Shown here in pieces: positions 9,006-17,584 of a DNA stretch of 64,000 nucleotides. A program made the position numbers and the translations under genes. This DNA comes from Gammaproteobacteria bacterium. GTDB taxonomy: Bacteria; Pseudomonadota; Gammaproteobacteria; Pseudomonadales; Azotimanducaceae. Each line of letters starts with the position of its first letter. The first letter of the stretch is position 1. The stretch covers positions 5,258-69,257 of the forward strand of contig NZGC01000075.1 in the NCBI GenBank assembly GCA_002689445.1, in the 5' to 3' direction. The notes beneath the pieces were generated by a model. That model searched no databases, was not told where the DNA came from, and was given only the letters and a program-made list of their open reading frames with translations.

Positions 9006-9839
9006 ATGGGCGATCCAATGAAGAACGGTCCTGATTGTTTACGTGGACAGGTCGTAATTGTCACGGGGGCAAGTCGAGGCATTGGTGAAGCCATCGCTTA
9101 CCGATTTGCACAAGCAGGCGCGAAGGTGGTGGTGTCTGCGCGTACGGTAAATGATGGGGATCATGCCTTGGCAGGGGGGATTGAAAATGTAGTACGCACC
9201 ATCCGGCAGGAGGGGGGTGAGGCGATTGCAGTACGAGCAGACATTGCTCTGCCAGAACATCGAGCGCATCTCATAGATGCCGCTCGGGCAGCATTTGGAC
9301 GTATCGATGTTCTGGTCAACAACGCGGCAGTGACCTATTTTGAGCGCGTTTCGGCGTTTCGAGAGAAGCACTTTAAATTGATGTTTTGTGTGCAGGTTGA
9401 AGCCCCTTTTGATTTAGCACAGCAGGTGCTGCCAGAAATGATGGAAAGGCAATCTGGCGCCATTTTGAACATCAGCTCGCATGCGGCGATCCATCCCGCA
9501 AAAGACGCGGGAGGTCGCGGTGGAACTGTCTATGGGATGTGTAAAGCAGCCCTTGAACGCTTCACCAGCGGATTGGCCTCTGAGGTCTACGCCGACGGCA
9601 TACGAGTTAATGTGATTTCACCGGGCTTGGTCGCGACTCCTGGCGTTTTGCATCACAATTTGATCACTGAGGAAACACCCGCCAGCGGGGTCACGCCGGT
9701 GGAACATATGGCCGAAGCGTGTCTTCGATTGGTTCAGGGAGACGCCGCGCTTTTGACCGGGCGGGTCACTTATGCCGCGGATATCATGCAGGAGTTCCAG
9801 TTGACCCCAGCTAATTTACCACCGCTACAAGGGGTTTAA
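9006..9839 (+). CDS. SDR-family oxidoreductase
   Basis: This is a classical NAD(P)-dependent short-chain dehydrogenase of 277 residues. The Rossmann glycine motif TGASRGIG lies at 20-27, NNAA at 105-108, the catalytic serine at about 157-158, and the Y-x3-K pair at Y176 and K180. An insertion of about 12 residues between the serine and the tyrosine (AKDAGGRGG) is longer than usual. A strong ribosome site (AGGGGAG) sits just before the ATG. Its 3' end overlaps the convergent MATE gene by 29 bases. The substrate cannot be inferred from context. Confidence 0.9.
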   Translation: MGDPMKNGPDCLRGQVVIVTGASRGIGEAIAYRFAQAGAKVVVSARTVNDGDHALAGGIENVVRTIRQEGGEAIAVRADIALPEHRAHLIDAARAAFGRIDVLVNNAAVTYFERVSAFREKHFKLMFCVQVEAPFDLAQQVLPEMMERQSGAILNISSHAAIHPAKDAGGRGGTVYGMCKAALERFTSGLASEVYADGIRVNVISPGLVATPGVLHHNLITEETPASGVTPVEHMAEACLRLVQGDAALLTGRVTYAADIMQEFQLTPANLPPLQGV

Positions 9840-11229
9840 ACGTCTGACGATTCCAGAAAAATCCGATCAAAGCGACGGTGAAATTGGCGGTTGCGGCGGC
9901 TGCAAAGATTCCGAGCATGCCGAAGTAGTGATTGAAAGCGATCGCAAGGGGCACGTAGATGACCAGCATTCTGATAAAGGACATGAAGGTCGATCGAATG
10001 GGATAGCCCAGCGCGTTAAAGATGGCAGATGTCATCATAATCACGCCCCATGCGCCATAGCTGATGGGTAGGATGAACAAATAGTGTTCGGCTGTCGATA
10101 AAACCAAGGGATTGGAGTCGAAATAACTGACCAGATGAGGTGCGATTAAGGCCAATAAAATCGCGACAATGATGCCCCAGAGTAAGGACCACTGAAAGGA
10201 TAGGCGCATCGCGTAATCCGCTCGTTGTAGGGCGTTGGCCCCCCAGTTCTGGCCGACAAAAGGACCAATGCTGGCAGACAATGCAAACAACGGAATCACG
10301 AATAACGCCTCGATTCTGCTGGCGATGGCGAATCCTGCAACCGCTTCTTGTCCATAACCAGCAAGCAGAGCAATGATCAGTCCGCTCGACAGTGGACCGA
10401 TGAGATTAGTGATCGTTGCTGGGATGCCTACGGTGAGGATCCGTTGCCAAGCGCTTAACAGAAACGGCACCGTTAATCCGGCAAAACGGATAAGCTGATA
10501 CCGGGTTCCGAGTAAATAAATGGTAAGCACAGCGATTAGACCCCGAGCGACCAGGTTGCCGAGGGCGGCTCCCATCATCCCCAATGCATCGAACCCTAGC
10601 CAGCCAAAAATGAAGATCGGAGACAAAATAACTTGTAACGCACTGCCAGCAACCATCAGCATGCCTGATACCCGCGCATCGCCTGTCGCCCGCAGAGCAT
10701 TAGCCCCGACCGAGGGAATCGCCATAAAAACGAGACTGACGTACCACCACTGCATGTAGTCAATGACCAAAGGAAGGGTGCTGGCATTAGCGCCGAGATA
10801 AGAAAACAGCGGCGTCAGGGTCACCAGGCCAACGCCGGTGATGAGTATCATGACCACAACGGCCAGCAGCAAACCACCGGTGGTGGTACGCTGCATTTGT
10901 TGAGGATCGCCCGCCCCAACTTCCCTTGCCAGAACGGATGATAAGCCGATAGAAATACCCAAGGTAATCGACATGAGCGCGGCGGTCACCGGAAAAGTAA
11001 AGCCCAGCGCAGCCAGTTCTTCGGAGCCTAGTGTTCCGAGCATATAGGTCTCTGCCAGGCCCGCGAGCAAACTCGAGGAGATGCCGAGGATCATCGGCAG
11101 GGTCAACCGCAGCAAGCCTTCGCCGATGGGCCCTTGGGTTAAGCGCGCGGTTGAGGCAGCAGGACTCAAAGCCTTAGACCAAAGCGATTGGCGGGGTTTG
11201 TCGGATTTTGCCAATCTTTTCCGCGTCAA
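9811..11229 (-). CDS. MATE-family multidrug/metabolite efflux protein
   Basis: The product has about 12 TM helices in two similar halves, as in Na+ or H+ coupled MATE exporters: GPIGEGLLRLTLPMILG before TM1, MLGTLGSEELAALGF in the first half, and NWGANALQRADYAMR in the second half. There is no ATG before the first helix. The likely starts are TTG 11229, or a later TTG near residue 21 (about 11169), and the 5' end overlaps the metA stop by up to 56 bases. It is the last gene of the minus-strand run from the VWA gene, but relation to metA is unclear. Confidence 0.88.
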   Translation of the reverse strand: MTRKRLAKSDKPRQSLWSKALSPAASTARLTQGPIGEGLLRLTLPMILGISSSLLAGLAETYMLGTLGSEELAALGFTFPVTAALMSITLGISIGLSSVLAREVGAGDPQQMQRTTTGGLLLAVVVMILITGVGLVTLTPLFSYLGANASTLPLVIDYMQWWYVSLVFMAIPSVGANALRATGDARVSGMLMVAGSALQVILSPIFIFGWLGFDALGMMGAALGNLVARGLIAVLTIYLLGTRYQLIRFAGLTVPFLLSAWQRILTVGIPATITNLIGPLSSGLIIALLAGYGQEAVAGFAIASRIEALFVIPLFALSASIGPFVGQNWGANALQRADYAMRLSFQWSLLWGIIVAILLALIAPHLVSYFDSNPLVLSTAEHYLFILPISYGAWGVIMMTSAIFNALGYPIRSTFMSFIRMLVIYVPLAIAFNHYFGMLGIFAAAATANFTVALIGFFWNRQTFKPLVAVVN

Positions 11230-12124
11230 AGGGCGTGAGCTGGTAGACGTAGTAGTTCAGCCAGTTCGCAAACAATAAGGCGCCGTGGCTCTTCCAAGTG
11301 ACAAGGATATCATCGTCCGGGTCATCGTTAACGAAATAGTGCTCGGGCACAGCAGGTGATAACCCCGCTGCTCGGTCGCGCAAATACTCGTTTTTTAACG
11401 AATCGGGCTCGTACTCGGAGTGGCCGGTGACGAAGACGTGTTTGCCACTTTCGTGCGCAATCAAATAAGCTCCGGCGAGCTCTGATTGGGCGATGGTGAA
11501 TAATTCTGGGTGAGCATCGATCGCTTCGGCGGGAACTTCTGCGTACCGAGAGTGGGGTGCATTAAAGTGGTCATCAAAGCCTCTGGCAATAGGAGCTTGA
11601 GGTCGAACGACTCGATGCGGATAAACACCGGACAATTTTTGGGGTAGCAGCGCTTTGTCAATGTCGTAGAAGTGACGCATTGCCGCTTGTACGGCCCAAC
11701 AGAGAAAAAGGGTTGATGTCACATGATGCTCTGACCAGTCGAAAATGGCGGTCAGTTTTCGCCAGAAATGTACCGCCTCAAAGGGTAGCTGTCCGAGGGG
11801 TGCGCCGGTAATTATCATCCCGTCATAAGTCTGATCTTGAATGGCTTCAAAAGATTGGTAAAAGGACAGCATGTGGTCTTCAGGTGTGTTCTTGCTGGGT
11901 CGATCGTCGATTCGTAGTAACTCGATCTGGACCTGCAACGGCGTGTTAGACAGCATGCGCAACAAATGGATTTCGGTCTCAATTTTTTTTGGCATGAGAT
12001 TGAGGATTAAGATACGGAGTGCGCGAATGTCTTGGATTTCAGCTTGGGCTGATTCGATGGTAAAAATGTTCTCATGCTCGAGAATCGCTGCGGCAGGCAA
12101 GGCATCAGGAATTTTAATAGGCAT
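11174..12124 (-). CDS. metA: Homoserine O-succinyltransferase MetA
   Basis: MetA acylates homoserine with succinyl-CoA (or acetyl-CoA in some relatives) in the first committed step of methionine synthesis. The 316-residue protein aligns with E. coli MetA so well that the catalytic residues keep the same numbers: nucleophile C142 in FLCWA, H235 and E237 in GHSEYE. Acyl specificity was not judged. The gene follows a SDR gene on the same strand with a 142-base gap that contains a perfect 9-bp hairpin, a possible leader control element. The C-terminal codons overlap the MATE gene. Confidence 0.96.
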   Translation of the reverse strand: MPIKIPDALPAAAILEHENIFTIESAQAEIQDIRALRILILNLMPKKIETEIHLLRMLSNTPLQVQIELLRIDDRPSKNTPEDHMLSFYQSFEAIQDQTYDGMIITGAPLGQLPFEAVHFWRKLTAIFDWSEHHVTSTLFLCWAVQAAMRHFYDIDKALLPQKLSGVYPHRVVRPQAPIARGFDDHFNAPHSRYAEVPAEAIDAHPELFTIAQSELAGAYLIAHESGKHVFVTGHSEYEPDSLKNEYLRDRAAGLSPAVPEHYFVNDDPDDDILVTWKSHGALLFANWLNYYVYQLTPFDAEKIGKIRQTPPIALV

Positions 12125-12152
12125 ATCGGTCTCTCAACTAACGACAAGTCAT

Positions 12153-12187
12153 CGCTAAAGCTGAGTGACGCTTTAGCGGTATTTTTT
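12153..12187. promoter_or_regulatory. Perfect 9-bp hairpin in the metA leader
   Basis: CGCTAAAGC at 12153-12161 pairs perfectly with GCTTTAGCG at 12170-12178 with an 8-base loop. On the plus strand it is followed by GTATTTTTT, a textbook terminator shape, yet no plus-strand gene precedes it. On the minus strand it lies in the untranslated leader about 29 bases before the metA ATG. It could block antisense transcription or take part in metA regulation. Confidence 0.5.
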
Positions 12188-12266
12188 AAGCGCCCGCAAG
12201 CTGATATCAAATCGGCGCGTCATGAGTATATCGAATTGTGGCCTAGACTGTATAGCGGCACCAAGA

Positions 12267-13043
12267 TCACGGCCACTCGGGTTGACCGTACTGCGTTTGC
12301 AATCGGCGCATTCCTCCCAGCCAACGGTCATAGTCCCCAGCTTTGCGCTGAATGTAAGTGGCCACCTCAGGGTGGGGCAAGACCAAAAAAGATTCTTTAT
12401 TCAGGGTTTCGATCACGGCATCGCAAAGGACTTCAGGCTCCATCATGCCGTCAATCGATGCGACGCCATCTTCATGGCCTGCAGTCATGGCGGTTCGTAC
12501 AGCTTGAGGGCAAAGCGCTGAAACTTTGAGACCCTGGTCACCGTAGGTAATGGCCAGCCATTCGGCAAAAGCCACCGCCGCATGCTTGGTAACAGCGTAG
12601 GGCGCAGAGCCGATTTGGCTGAGCAAGCCTGCCGCAGAAGCGGTATGTAATAGATAACCTTCGCCTCGAGCGAGCATTGCGGGCAAGGCGGCTCGAGTTG
12701 CCCATACATGTGCCATCACATTCACTTGCCAAATATTTTGCCAATCGTCGGTGCTAACCTCTGGGCCTCCTGCGACCGATATACCAGCGTTATTACACAA
12801 GAGATCAATTTGCCCGAGGCGCTCTTCGGCATACTGAATGAAGTTAACAACATCGCCTTCATCTCCCATATTGGCAACTTTGGCATCAGCACCAATCTCA
12901 CGCGCTACTTCGTCGAGTCCGTTTTGATTGACGTCGGTCAGCACTATCTGGGCTGCGCCCTCTGCTTGAAAACGTCTGGCGAGCGCGCGTCCAATGCCAC
13001 TAGCGGCGCCAGTGACGACGATTTTTTTACCTTCAATATCCAT
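12267..13043 (-). CDS. SDR-family oxidoreductase
   Basis: This is a 258-residue classical short-chain dehydrogenase. The cofactor motif TGAASGIG is at 11-18, a second-strand aspartate (LTDVN) at about 37 suggests NAD preference, NNAG is at 84-87, and the catalytic set is S136, Y149 and K153. The gene lies 42 bases downstream of the class III aminotransferase and may act on the aldehyde or alcohol formed there, but this is inference from order only. The ATG at 13043 is supported by the usual short N-terminus before the first beta strand. Confidence 0.9.
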   Translation of the reverse strand: MDIEGKKIVVTGAASGIGRALARRFQAEGAAQIVLTDVNQNGLDEVAREIGADAKVANMGDEGDVVNFIQYAEERLGQIDLLCNNAGISVAGGPEVSTDDWQNIWQVNVMAHVWATRAALPAMLARGEGYLLHTASAAGLLSQIGSAPYAVTKHAAVAFAEWLAITYGDQGLKVSALCPQAVRTAMTAGHEDGVASIDGMMEPEVLCDAVIETLNKESFLVLPHPEVATYIQRKAGDYDRWLGGMRRLQTQYGQPEWP

Positions 13044-13085
13044 GTTTGATCTCTTGGTTGATGATGTTAGATGGCCAAGGCCCGC

Positions 13086-14420
13086 TTAAGACGTCTCGCT
13101 TATGGCTTCGCCAATAATAGTAAAGAGCTTTTGAATTTCCTGCTCAGAAATAATCAAAGGCGGTGATAGTACGAGAGAATCTCCGATAGGACGAACCCAC
13201 GCACCTTTTTGGTAGCAACGTTGAGCGACCTCTAAGCCGCGTTGCATGGGGGCATCCGCTCGCGGCGAAAGCTCTACAGCGCCCAACAGTGCAAAGCATC
13301 GAATGTCGATCACATTGGGTAATGATTGTAGGGCAAGCGCACTGTCTTGCCAGACAGTTTGGAGTTGAGCAGGTCTTTGGAAAAGCGACTCCTGCTCATA
13401 AATATCAAGGGCAGCCATCCCTGCGGCACAAGCAACAGGATGCCCAGAGTAGGTGTATCCGTGCGCCAATTCGACCCCAGGAACGTCTGTCTCCATGAAT
13501 CGCTCAAAGATCGCATCGGAGACGAAAACGCCTCCCATTGGAATGGTTGCATTGGTGATGCCTTTCGCGGTTGTGATGATGTCGGGTGTGACCCCAAAAC
13601 GTTCGGCAGCGGTGCAGGCCCCAGTCCGACCAAAGCCGGTAATAACCTCATCAAAGATGAGTAAGATACCGTAACGATCACAGATGTCTCGAAGTAATTG
13701 CAGATAACCGACCGGTGGAAGATGAACGCCCCCTGCGCCGCCAACGGGTTCGACAATCACCGCCGCGATGGCATCGGCGCCATGCAACTCCACCAATCTT
13801 TCCAAGTCGAGCGCAAGATCCTTGCCCTCTGGCGGTAGCCCACGGGCGAAACGATTGGCGGGAAGCCCATGAGTTTGGCCAATGTGATCGGTACCGGGCA
13901 ATAACAGTCCAAACGGATTGCGATTTTTGACGAGGCCACCGACCGACAGACCGCCAAATCCCATGCCGTGATACCCTTTCTCTCGGCCTATGAGGCGTTG
14001 ACGACCGGCCTGGCCATTTCGACGGTGGTAGGCCAGCGCAATCTTGAGGGCAGTATCAACCGACTCTGATCCCGAATTGGTGAAAAAAACGTGGTTGAGG
14101 GGGTCAGGCACGTGTTTGACCAGACGATCAGCGTACTGGAAAGCGATAGGGTGCCCGGAGTTGAAACTGTGGGCAAAGTCGAGAGTATCTAGTTGTTGAG
14201 CGATGGCATCGTTAATCTGGGTGCGATGATGCCCCGCATTGACGCACCATAAACCTGCACTACCATCAAGGGTCTCGTGGCCTTGGCTGTCGGTGTAGTA
14301 CATGCCCTCTGCGGAGACGATAAACCGAGGATCTTTTTTGAACTGTCTTTGTCCGGTGAAGGGCATCCAAAAAGCATCGAGATTATCAGGGACCAGATTG
14401 TGGTGGGTATCAGGCGTCAT
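13086..14420 (-). CDS. Class III aminotransferase, omega-amino acid:pyruvate type
   Basis: This PLP enzyme moves an amino group from an omega-amino acid or amine (beta-alanine in the best-known relatives) to pyruvate. The 444-residue sequence has the subgroup-specific FWMPFT near residue 17, the phosphate loop TNSGSESVDTALK (114-126), the aspartate of FDEVITGFGRTG (D257) and the Schiff-base lysine K286 in TTAKG. Size is normal. It lies 10 bases after the HAD phosphatase and before a SDR in a same-strand run. Substrate identity (beta-alanine, putrescine or another amine) cannot be decided here. Confidence 0.9.
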   Translation of the reverse strand: MTPDTHHNLVPDNLDAFWMPFTGQRQFKKDPRFIVSAEGMYYTDSQGHETLDGSAGLWCVNAGHHRTQINDAIAQQLDTLDFAHSFNSGHPIAFQYADRLVKHVPDPLNHVFFTNSGSESVDTALKIALAYHRRNGQAGRQRLIGREKGYHGMGFGGLSVGGLVKNRNPFGLLLPGTDHIGQTHGLPANRFARGLPPEGKDLALDLERLVELHGADAIAAVIVEPVGGAGGVHLPPVGYLQLLRDICDRYGILLIFDEVITGFGRTGACTAAERFGVTPDIITTAKGITNATIPMGGVFVSDAIFERFMETDVPGVELAHGYTYSGHPVACAAGMAALDIYEQESLFQRPAQLQTVWQDSALALQSLPNVIDIRCFALLGAVELSPRADAPMQRGLEVAQRCYQKGAWVRPIGDSLVLSPPLIISEQEIQKLFTIIGEAISETS

Positions 14421-14430
14421 AAAATTGTAC

Positions 14431-15117
14431 TCAATAAGTCAGTTTTAGAATCTCTGAGGGGTGGTCAATAAGAAGGTCGCAGCCTGCGGCTTCAAGATCG
14501 GCTCGATCTCGAAAACCCCATGACACTCCAACCGCGAGCATACCGCAAGCGAGTGCGGTTTGGATATCGACCTCGGTATCTCCGATCATAGCAAGACGGT
14601 GACTGGGTAATCCGATGTCTCGGATCAGTGCTTGCCCCCCAACTGGATTCGGTTTGTGGGGGTAACGGCCAGAAAAACCTAAGATTTGCTCGAAGCGATG
14701 ATCTGGAAAGCAGTGCGCCAAGCAGGATTCAGCCGCCTCTTGGTCCTTGTTGGTCAAGACTGCCGTGGCAATGTTGCTGGCGCGTAGCTGATTGAGCAAT
14801 GCACCAATACCGTCGTAAACTGAAATTTCTTGCATCCAGGTGGCTTCGTAGATCTCTCGCTCGAGCGCGACCAATTCGGTAATCGTAGCCTCGTTGCGCG
14901 CTTCCATAGGGAGGGCGCGTTCCGCACATTTGAAAACACCGTCACCAATGAAGGCGCGAAAATCGGTCGACGGATGGGTGGGAAAATCTAATTGCTCGAG
15001 GGCCGAATTAAACGCAGTAGCAATACAATGCAGGGTGTTCAGTAGGGTGCCATCAAGATCAAAGACAATGCCCTTGTACAGGTTAGGGAGGGTGGGATTT
15101 GAAGTACCGTCATGCAT
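14431..15117 (-). CDS. HAD phosphatase, phosphoglycolate phosphatase-like
   Basis: The protein belongs to the haloacid dehalogenase superfamily, Gph/PGP-like branch. Motif I is FDLDGTLLNT with nucleophile D20 and acid D22, motif II is the threonine of LTNKD, the basic residue of motif III lies in HKPNP, and motif IV is IGDTEVD. An alpha-helical cap lies between motifs I and II, as in phosphoglycolate phosphatases. The 228-residue length is normal. The start ATG shares a base with the stop of the acyl-CoA dehydrogenase-like gene (TGATG), so translation is coupled. Substrate is uncertain, since this family is broad. Confidence 0.85.
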   Translation of the reverse strand: MHDGTSNPTLPNLYKGIVFDLDGTLLNTLHCIATAFNSALEQLDFPTHPSTDFRAFIGDGVFKCAERALPMEARNEATITELVALEREIYEATWMQEISVYDGIGALLNQLRASNIATAVLTNKDQEAAESCLAHCFPDHRFEQILGFSGRYPHKPNPVGGQALIRDIGLPSHRLAMIGDTEVDIQTALACGMLAVGVSWGFRDRADLEAAGCDLLIDHPSEILKLTY

Positions 15118-16082
15118 CAGGATTGCCCAACTGGATGAATGGAAAGGTTCGCTTCTGTCCGAGGGGCTTGCGAGCCGTTATCCTCGTCGAATAGGGCAAG
15201 CGGATCAAGAATTGATAGCGGGTTAGGGGGCATCGAGAAAATGGCTGACTGCTCGTTTTGTCCCGGGGGTGAAGCCGATGTGATGGCGTAATTGCCCTGC
15301 AGCGTCAGGCCAAGTCGAAACCCTTGGGTTTGTAACTTGGCGGCGGTCTTGATGATAGGGGCCAGCGAAGCTTGATTCGATTCGCTGGCGCGCAAGGACC
15401 AAACCTCCACAGCACGTTGACGGATTTCCAACTGATCGATGGCTGCTTTGAGTTCGGATTCGGGGTTCGGCATAAAGTCTAAAGTCTGTTTTAAGTTGAC
15501 GATCATTGCACTATTGCGCCACACCATAGGCAGGGAGGGGTAGCGATGATTGAGTTGCTGGATTAAGTCATCCAGTTTGCATGCCATGACTCGAGTGTCT
15601 TGATGGGGATCAGTATTTGACCGAATGTTGATGATCAGTTGATCGGGGGCGGCTTCTCGGATCGTCATCAGCCACTGCGCGTTATCGAGAGTGCCGATGG
15701 TCATGGGTTCCACCTGACCCGGTAGGTAGCGTTGAATCACCCATTGAGCTTCATTTGCCGCAATAGCGTTAAGGTGCTTGTCAAAGTGACCAGGGGTTGG
15801 ACTCAAGAGCAGAATAGGGCCCACTAATGAGGTCTCTAGCGAATCGGGGATAGGACAGTGAAAGGCTGAGCACAGCGCCCACCATCGGCAGGCATGGGGT
15901 CTGGACCAGCCCCGGCCACCGAAAGCAACGGGCCATTCAGGGATCCTGAGCCGGTGCCGTGTTAACAGATCTGACCATGGGAGAGGCGCATTCATGTGAT
16001 CTATCCCTGCCTGCGGACCCCAATGTGCTTTGATGAGTTGCTCCAACTCAGCCTGGTTAAAATCCAAAGGTTCAGCATTCAT
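15117..16082 (-). CDS. Degenerate acyl-CoA dehydrogenase-like protein
   Basis: The 321-residue product keeps landmarks of acyl-CoA dehydrogenases: WPVAFGGRGWS at 50-60, a LVGPILL segment near 87-93 and C-terminal helices (about 206-265) like the dehydrogenase tail. The flavin-binding motif normally reading like GYSEPGAGSDL is replaced by QRYLPGQVEPM around 117, the central beta domain is shortened, and no catalytic glutamate can be placed. It is therefore probably a pseudoenzyme. It overlaps the DnaJ-like gene by 11 bases and is joined to the HAD gene by TGATG, so it is kept inside a compact operon. An unrelated fold with chance similarity is possible. Confidence 0.6.
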   Translation of the reverse strand: MNAEPLDFNQAELEQLIKAHWGPQAGIDHMNAPLPWSDLLTRHRLRIPEWPVAFGGRGWSRPHACRWWALCSAFHCPIPDSLETSLVGPILLLSPTPGHFDKHLNAIAANEAQWVIQRYLPGQVEPMTIGTLDNAQWLMTIREAAPDQLIINIRSNTDPHQDTRVMACKLDDLIQQLNHRYPSLPMVWRNSAMIVNLKQTLDFMPNPESELKAAIDQLEIRQRAVEVWSLRASESNQASLAPIIKTAAKLQTQGFRLGLTLQGNYAITSASPPGQNEQSAIFSMPPNPLSILDPLALFDEDNGSQAPRTEANLSIHPVGQS

Positions 16083-16803
16083 TGAGAATTTGATCTTTTG
16101 CAGCGTTCAATCGGGCAGCAAATTCATGATTGCCACCCCGATCCGGATGGTGACGTTGCATGAGTTTTCTGTGGGCTGCGATGACCGCGGCTCTGTCGTA
16201 AGGGGGCGTTAAGCCGAGGATGGCTTCTGCTTCTTGGGTGGTTAGGTTGCCGGCGTTGGAGCTTGGGGCTTGTTCTTGCCAATCGTGGTAGCGATCGAGA
16301 AAGGTATCCAAAAGTTGGCAAGAGGCTTCATCCTCTTCGATCTCCTCTCGAAAAGCCAGCAGTGCATCAAGCGTGAGGCTGGAGAGTGTCTCTCCAGTAA
16401 AACGACCTGCCAGGATTGTACCGTCTAACTCACCAGAATCATGATCGAGCCTCATTCTTAGATAGTGACTGTCGACTTCACTGTGGTTGCCAGACTTGGG
16501 TCCCCGTTGAGCGCTGGCCATTCCCAGAGCAGCTTTGAGAGTCCGCCAAAGGTTGACGGCCTGAAACATCCGCATAAGCATAGGCAGGGCTCGGGTGAGT
16601 ACCGTCAAGCCAACCCCCAGACTGGCTGTAATTGGATGCAGCCGGCCGGTAAGCCCGAGGCCGATGAGCCCGATAATGAGGAGAATAGCCACATAGATCG
16701 AGAAAAACTGTTTCAATGACAAAGGCTTTTTGGCGAGCACAGCGCGCAGCAGTAGATAGATACCTGCAGCGATAACAACCCCTAAAAAAATTCGAGCCAT
16801 CAT
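16072..16803 (-). CDS. Membrane-anchored J-domain (DnaJ-like) protein
   Basis: This 243-residue protein has three hydrophobic segments near the N-terminus (about 4-22, 33-50 and 57-72), a charged linker of about 90 residues, and a short C-terminal J domain (188-243) with the DnaK-stimulating HPD at 219-221. The arrangement resembles Tim14/Pam18-like J proteins that recruit Hsp70 to a membrane. It is linked by an ATGA overlap to the VWA gene upstream and overlaps the next gene, suggesting that the three proteins work together at the inner membrane. A TerB-like region between membrane and J domain is possible but not clear. Confidence 0.85.
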   Translation of the reverse strand: MMARIFLGVVIAAGIYLLLRAVLAKKPLSLKQFFSIYVAILLIIGLIGLGLTGRLHPITASLGVGLTVLTRALPMLMRMFQAVNLWRTLKAALGMASAQRGPKSGNHSEVDSHYLRMRLDHDSGELDGTILAGRFTGETLSSLTLDALLAFREEIEEDEASCQLLDTFLDRYHDWQEQAPSSNAGNLTTQEAEAILGLTPPYDRAAVIAAHRKLMQRHHPDRGGNHEFAARLNAAKDQILNEC

Positions 16804-17504
16804 TCTGAGGTCAACTGCTCAGACAGGCGCTGAAGGCGAGGTTGATGTTGCCTCAATGCAGATAAGGCGGTGTGGCCTCCTGTGGCGTAAGCGGCGACAC
16901 CTGCCAATAATTGTCGGAGCTCATTGGGGCTCGTCAAGTCAAAGGGTAGGTATGCGCCTCCAGAAAGCTTGGCCATTGAACGAAAGGCATTTCCTACCCC
17001 CTGGTCACCTCCCTCATGGAACAGGAATAAAGGCACTTGCCGCAATCCGAAGGTGCCAGCGAGAGCGCAAAGATCGTCAACGGATTCCTCGATAGCATCA
17101 CCAATAAAAATCACGGCTTTGATCGGACTCTGTTGGTGTTGCCGGAGAGCGTGTTTTAAAAATCGTTGGATTTGAGTGTGACCACCTTGACAGCGAACCG
17201 CTTGCATGAGCCTGCGGAGGTCCTCAGCGTCGCTGACGAAATGAGAAGCTTTGAGCTCGCGAAATCCACGGTAGTAACAAAGTTGTATGGCGAGACGCTG
17301 TTGCTTTGCAACAGATTCGAACATGCCGTGTTGTATATGGCTGGCCTGGTCCCAAGTGGCCTCCCGAGAGGCGGTCGCATCGAGTCCGAAAATTAATCGA
17401 TGCACGGACGCTTGAGCCGGCAAATGCTCGAGCGCTTTTGCTTTTGCGACAAAGGCGGCGATCGCCGAATTCGGTGATTGACTGGCAGGCGGTTTGTTGC
17501 TCAT
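16800..17504 (-). CDS. VWA-domain protein
   Basis: The 234 residues form a von Willebrand factor A domain with a complete MIDAS metal site: DATAS at 42-46 in place of the usual DxSxS, the threonine of GGHTQI and the aspartate of FIGDA. There is no signal peptide or membrane segment, so it should be cytoplasmic. VWA proteins often serve as adaptors of chaperone-like or AAA complexes. It is the first gene of the operon with the J-domain protein and is divergent from the 5'-nucleotidase gene with only 80 bases between, where both promoters must lie. Confidence 0.87.
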   Translation of the reverse strand: MSNKPPASQSPNSAIAAFVAKAKALEHLPAQASVHRLIFGLDATASREATWDQASHIQHGMFESVAKQQRLAIQLCYYRGFRELKASHFVSDAEDLRRLMQAVRCQGGHTQIQRFLKHALRQHQQSPIKAVIFIGDAIEESVDDLCALAGTFGLRQVPLFLFHEGGDQGVGNAFRSMAKLSGGAYLPFDLTSPNELRQLLAGVAAYATGGHTALSALRQHQPRLQRLSEQLTSE

Positions 17505-17584
17505 CGTAGGTTAAGGATATAGGCTTTAAGCAGCACTGCAAGTGGGGTGACGAATGTTAGCGCAAATAGGTTTGAAGGTGCGGT

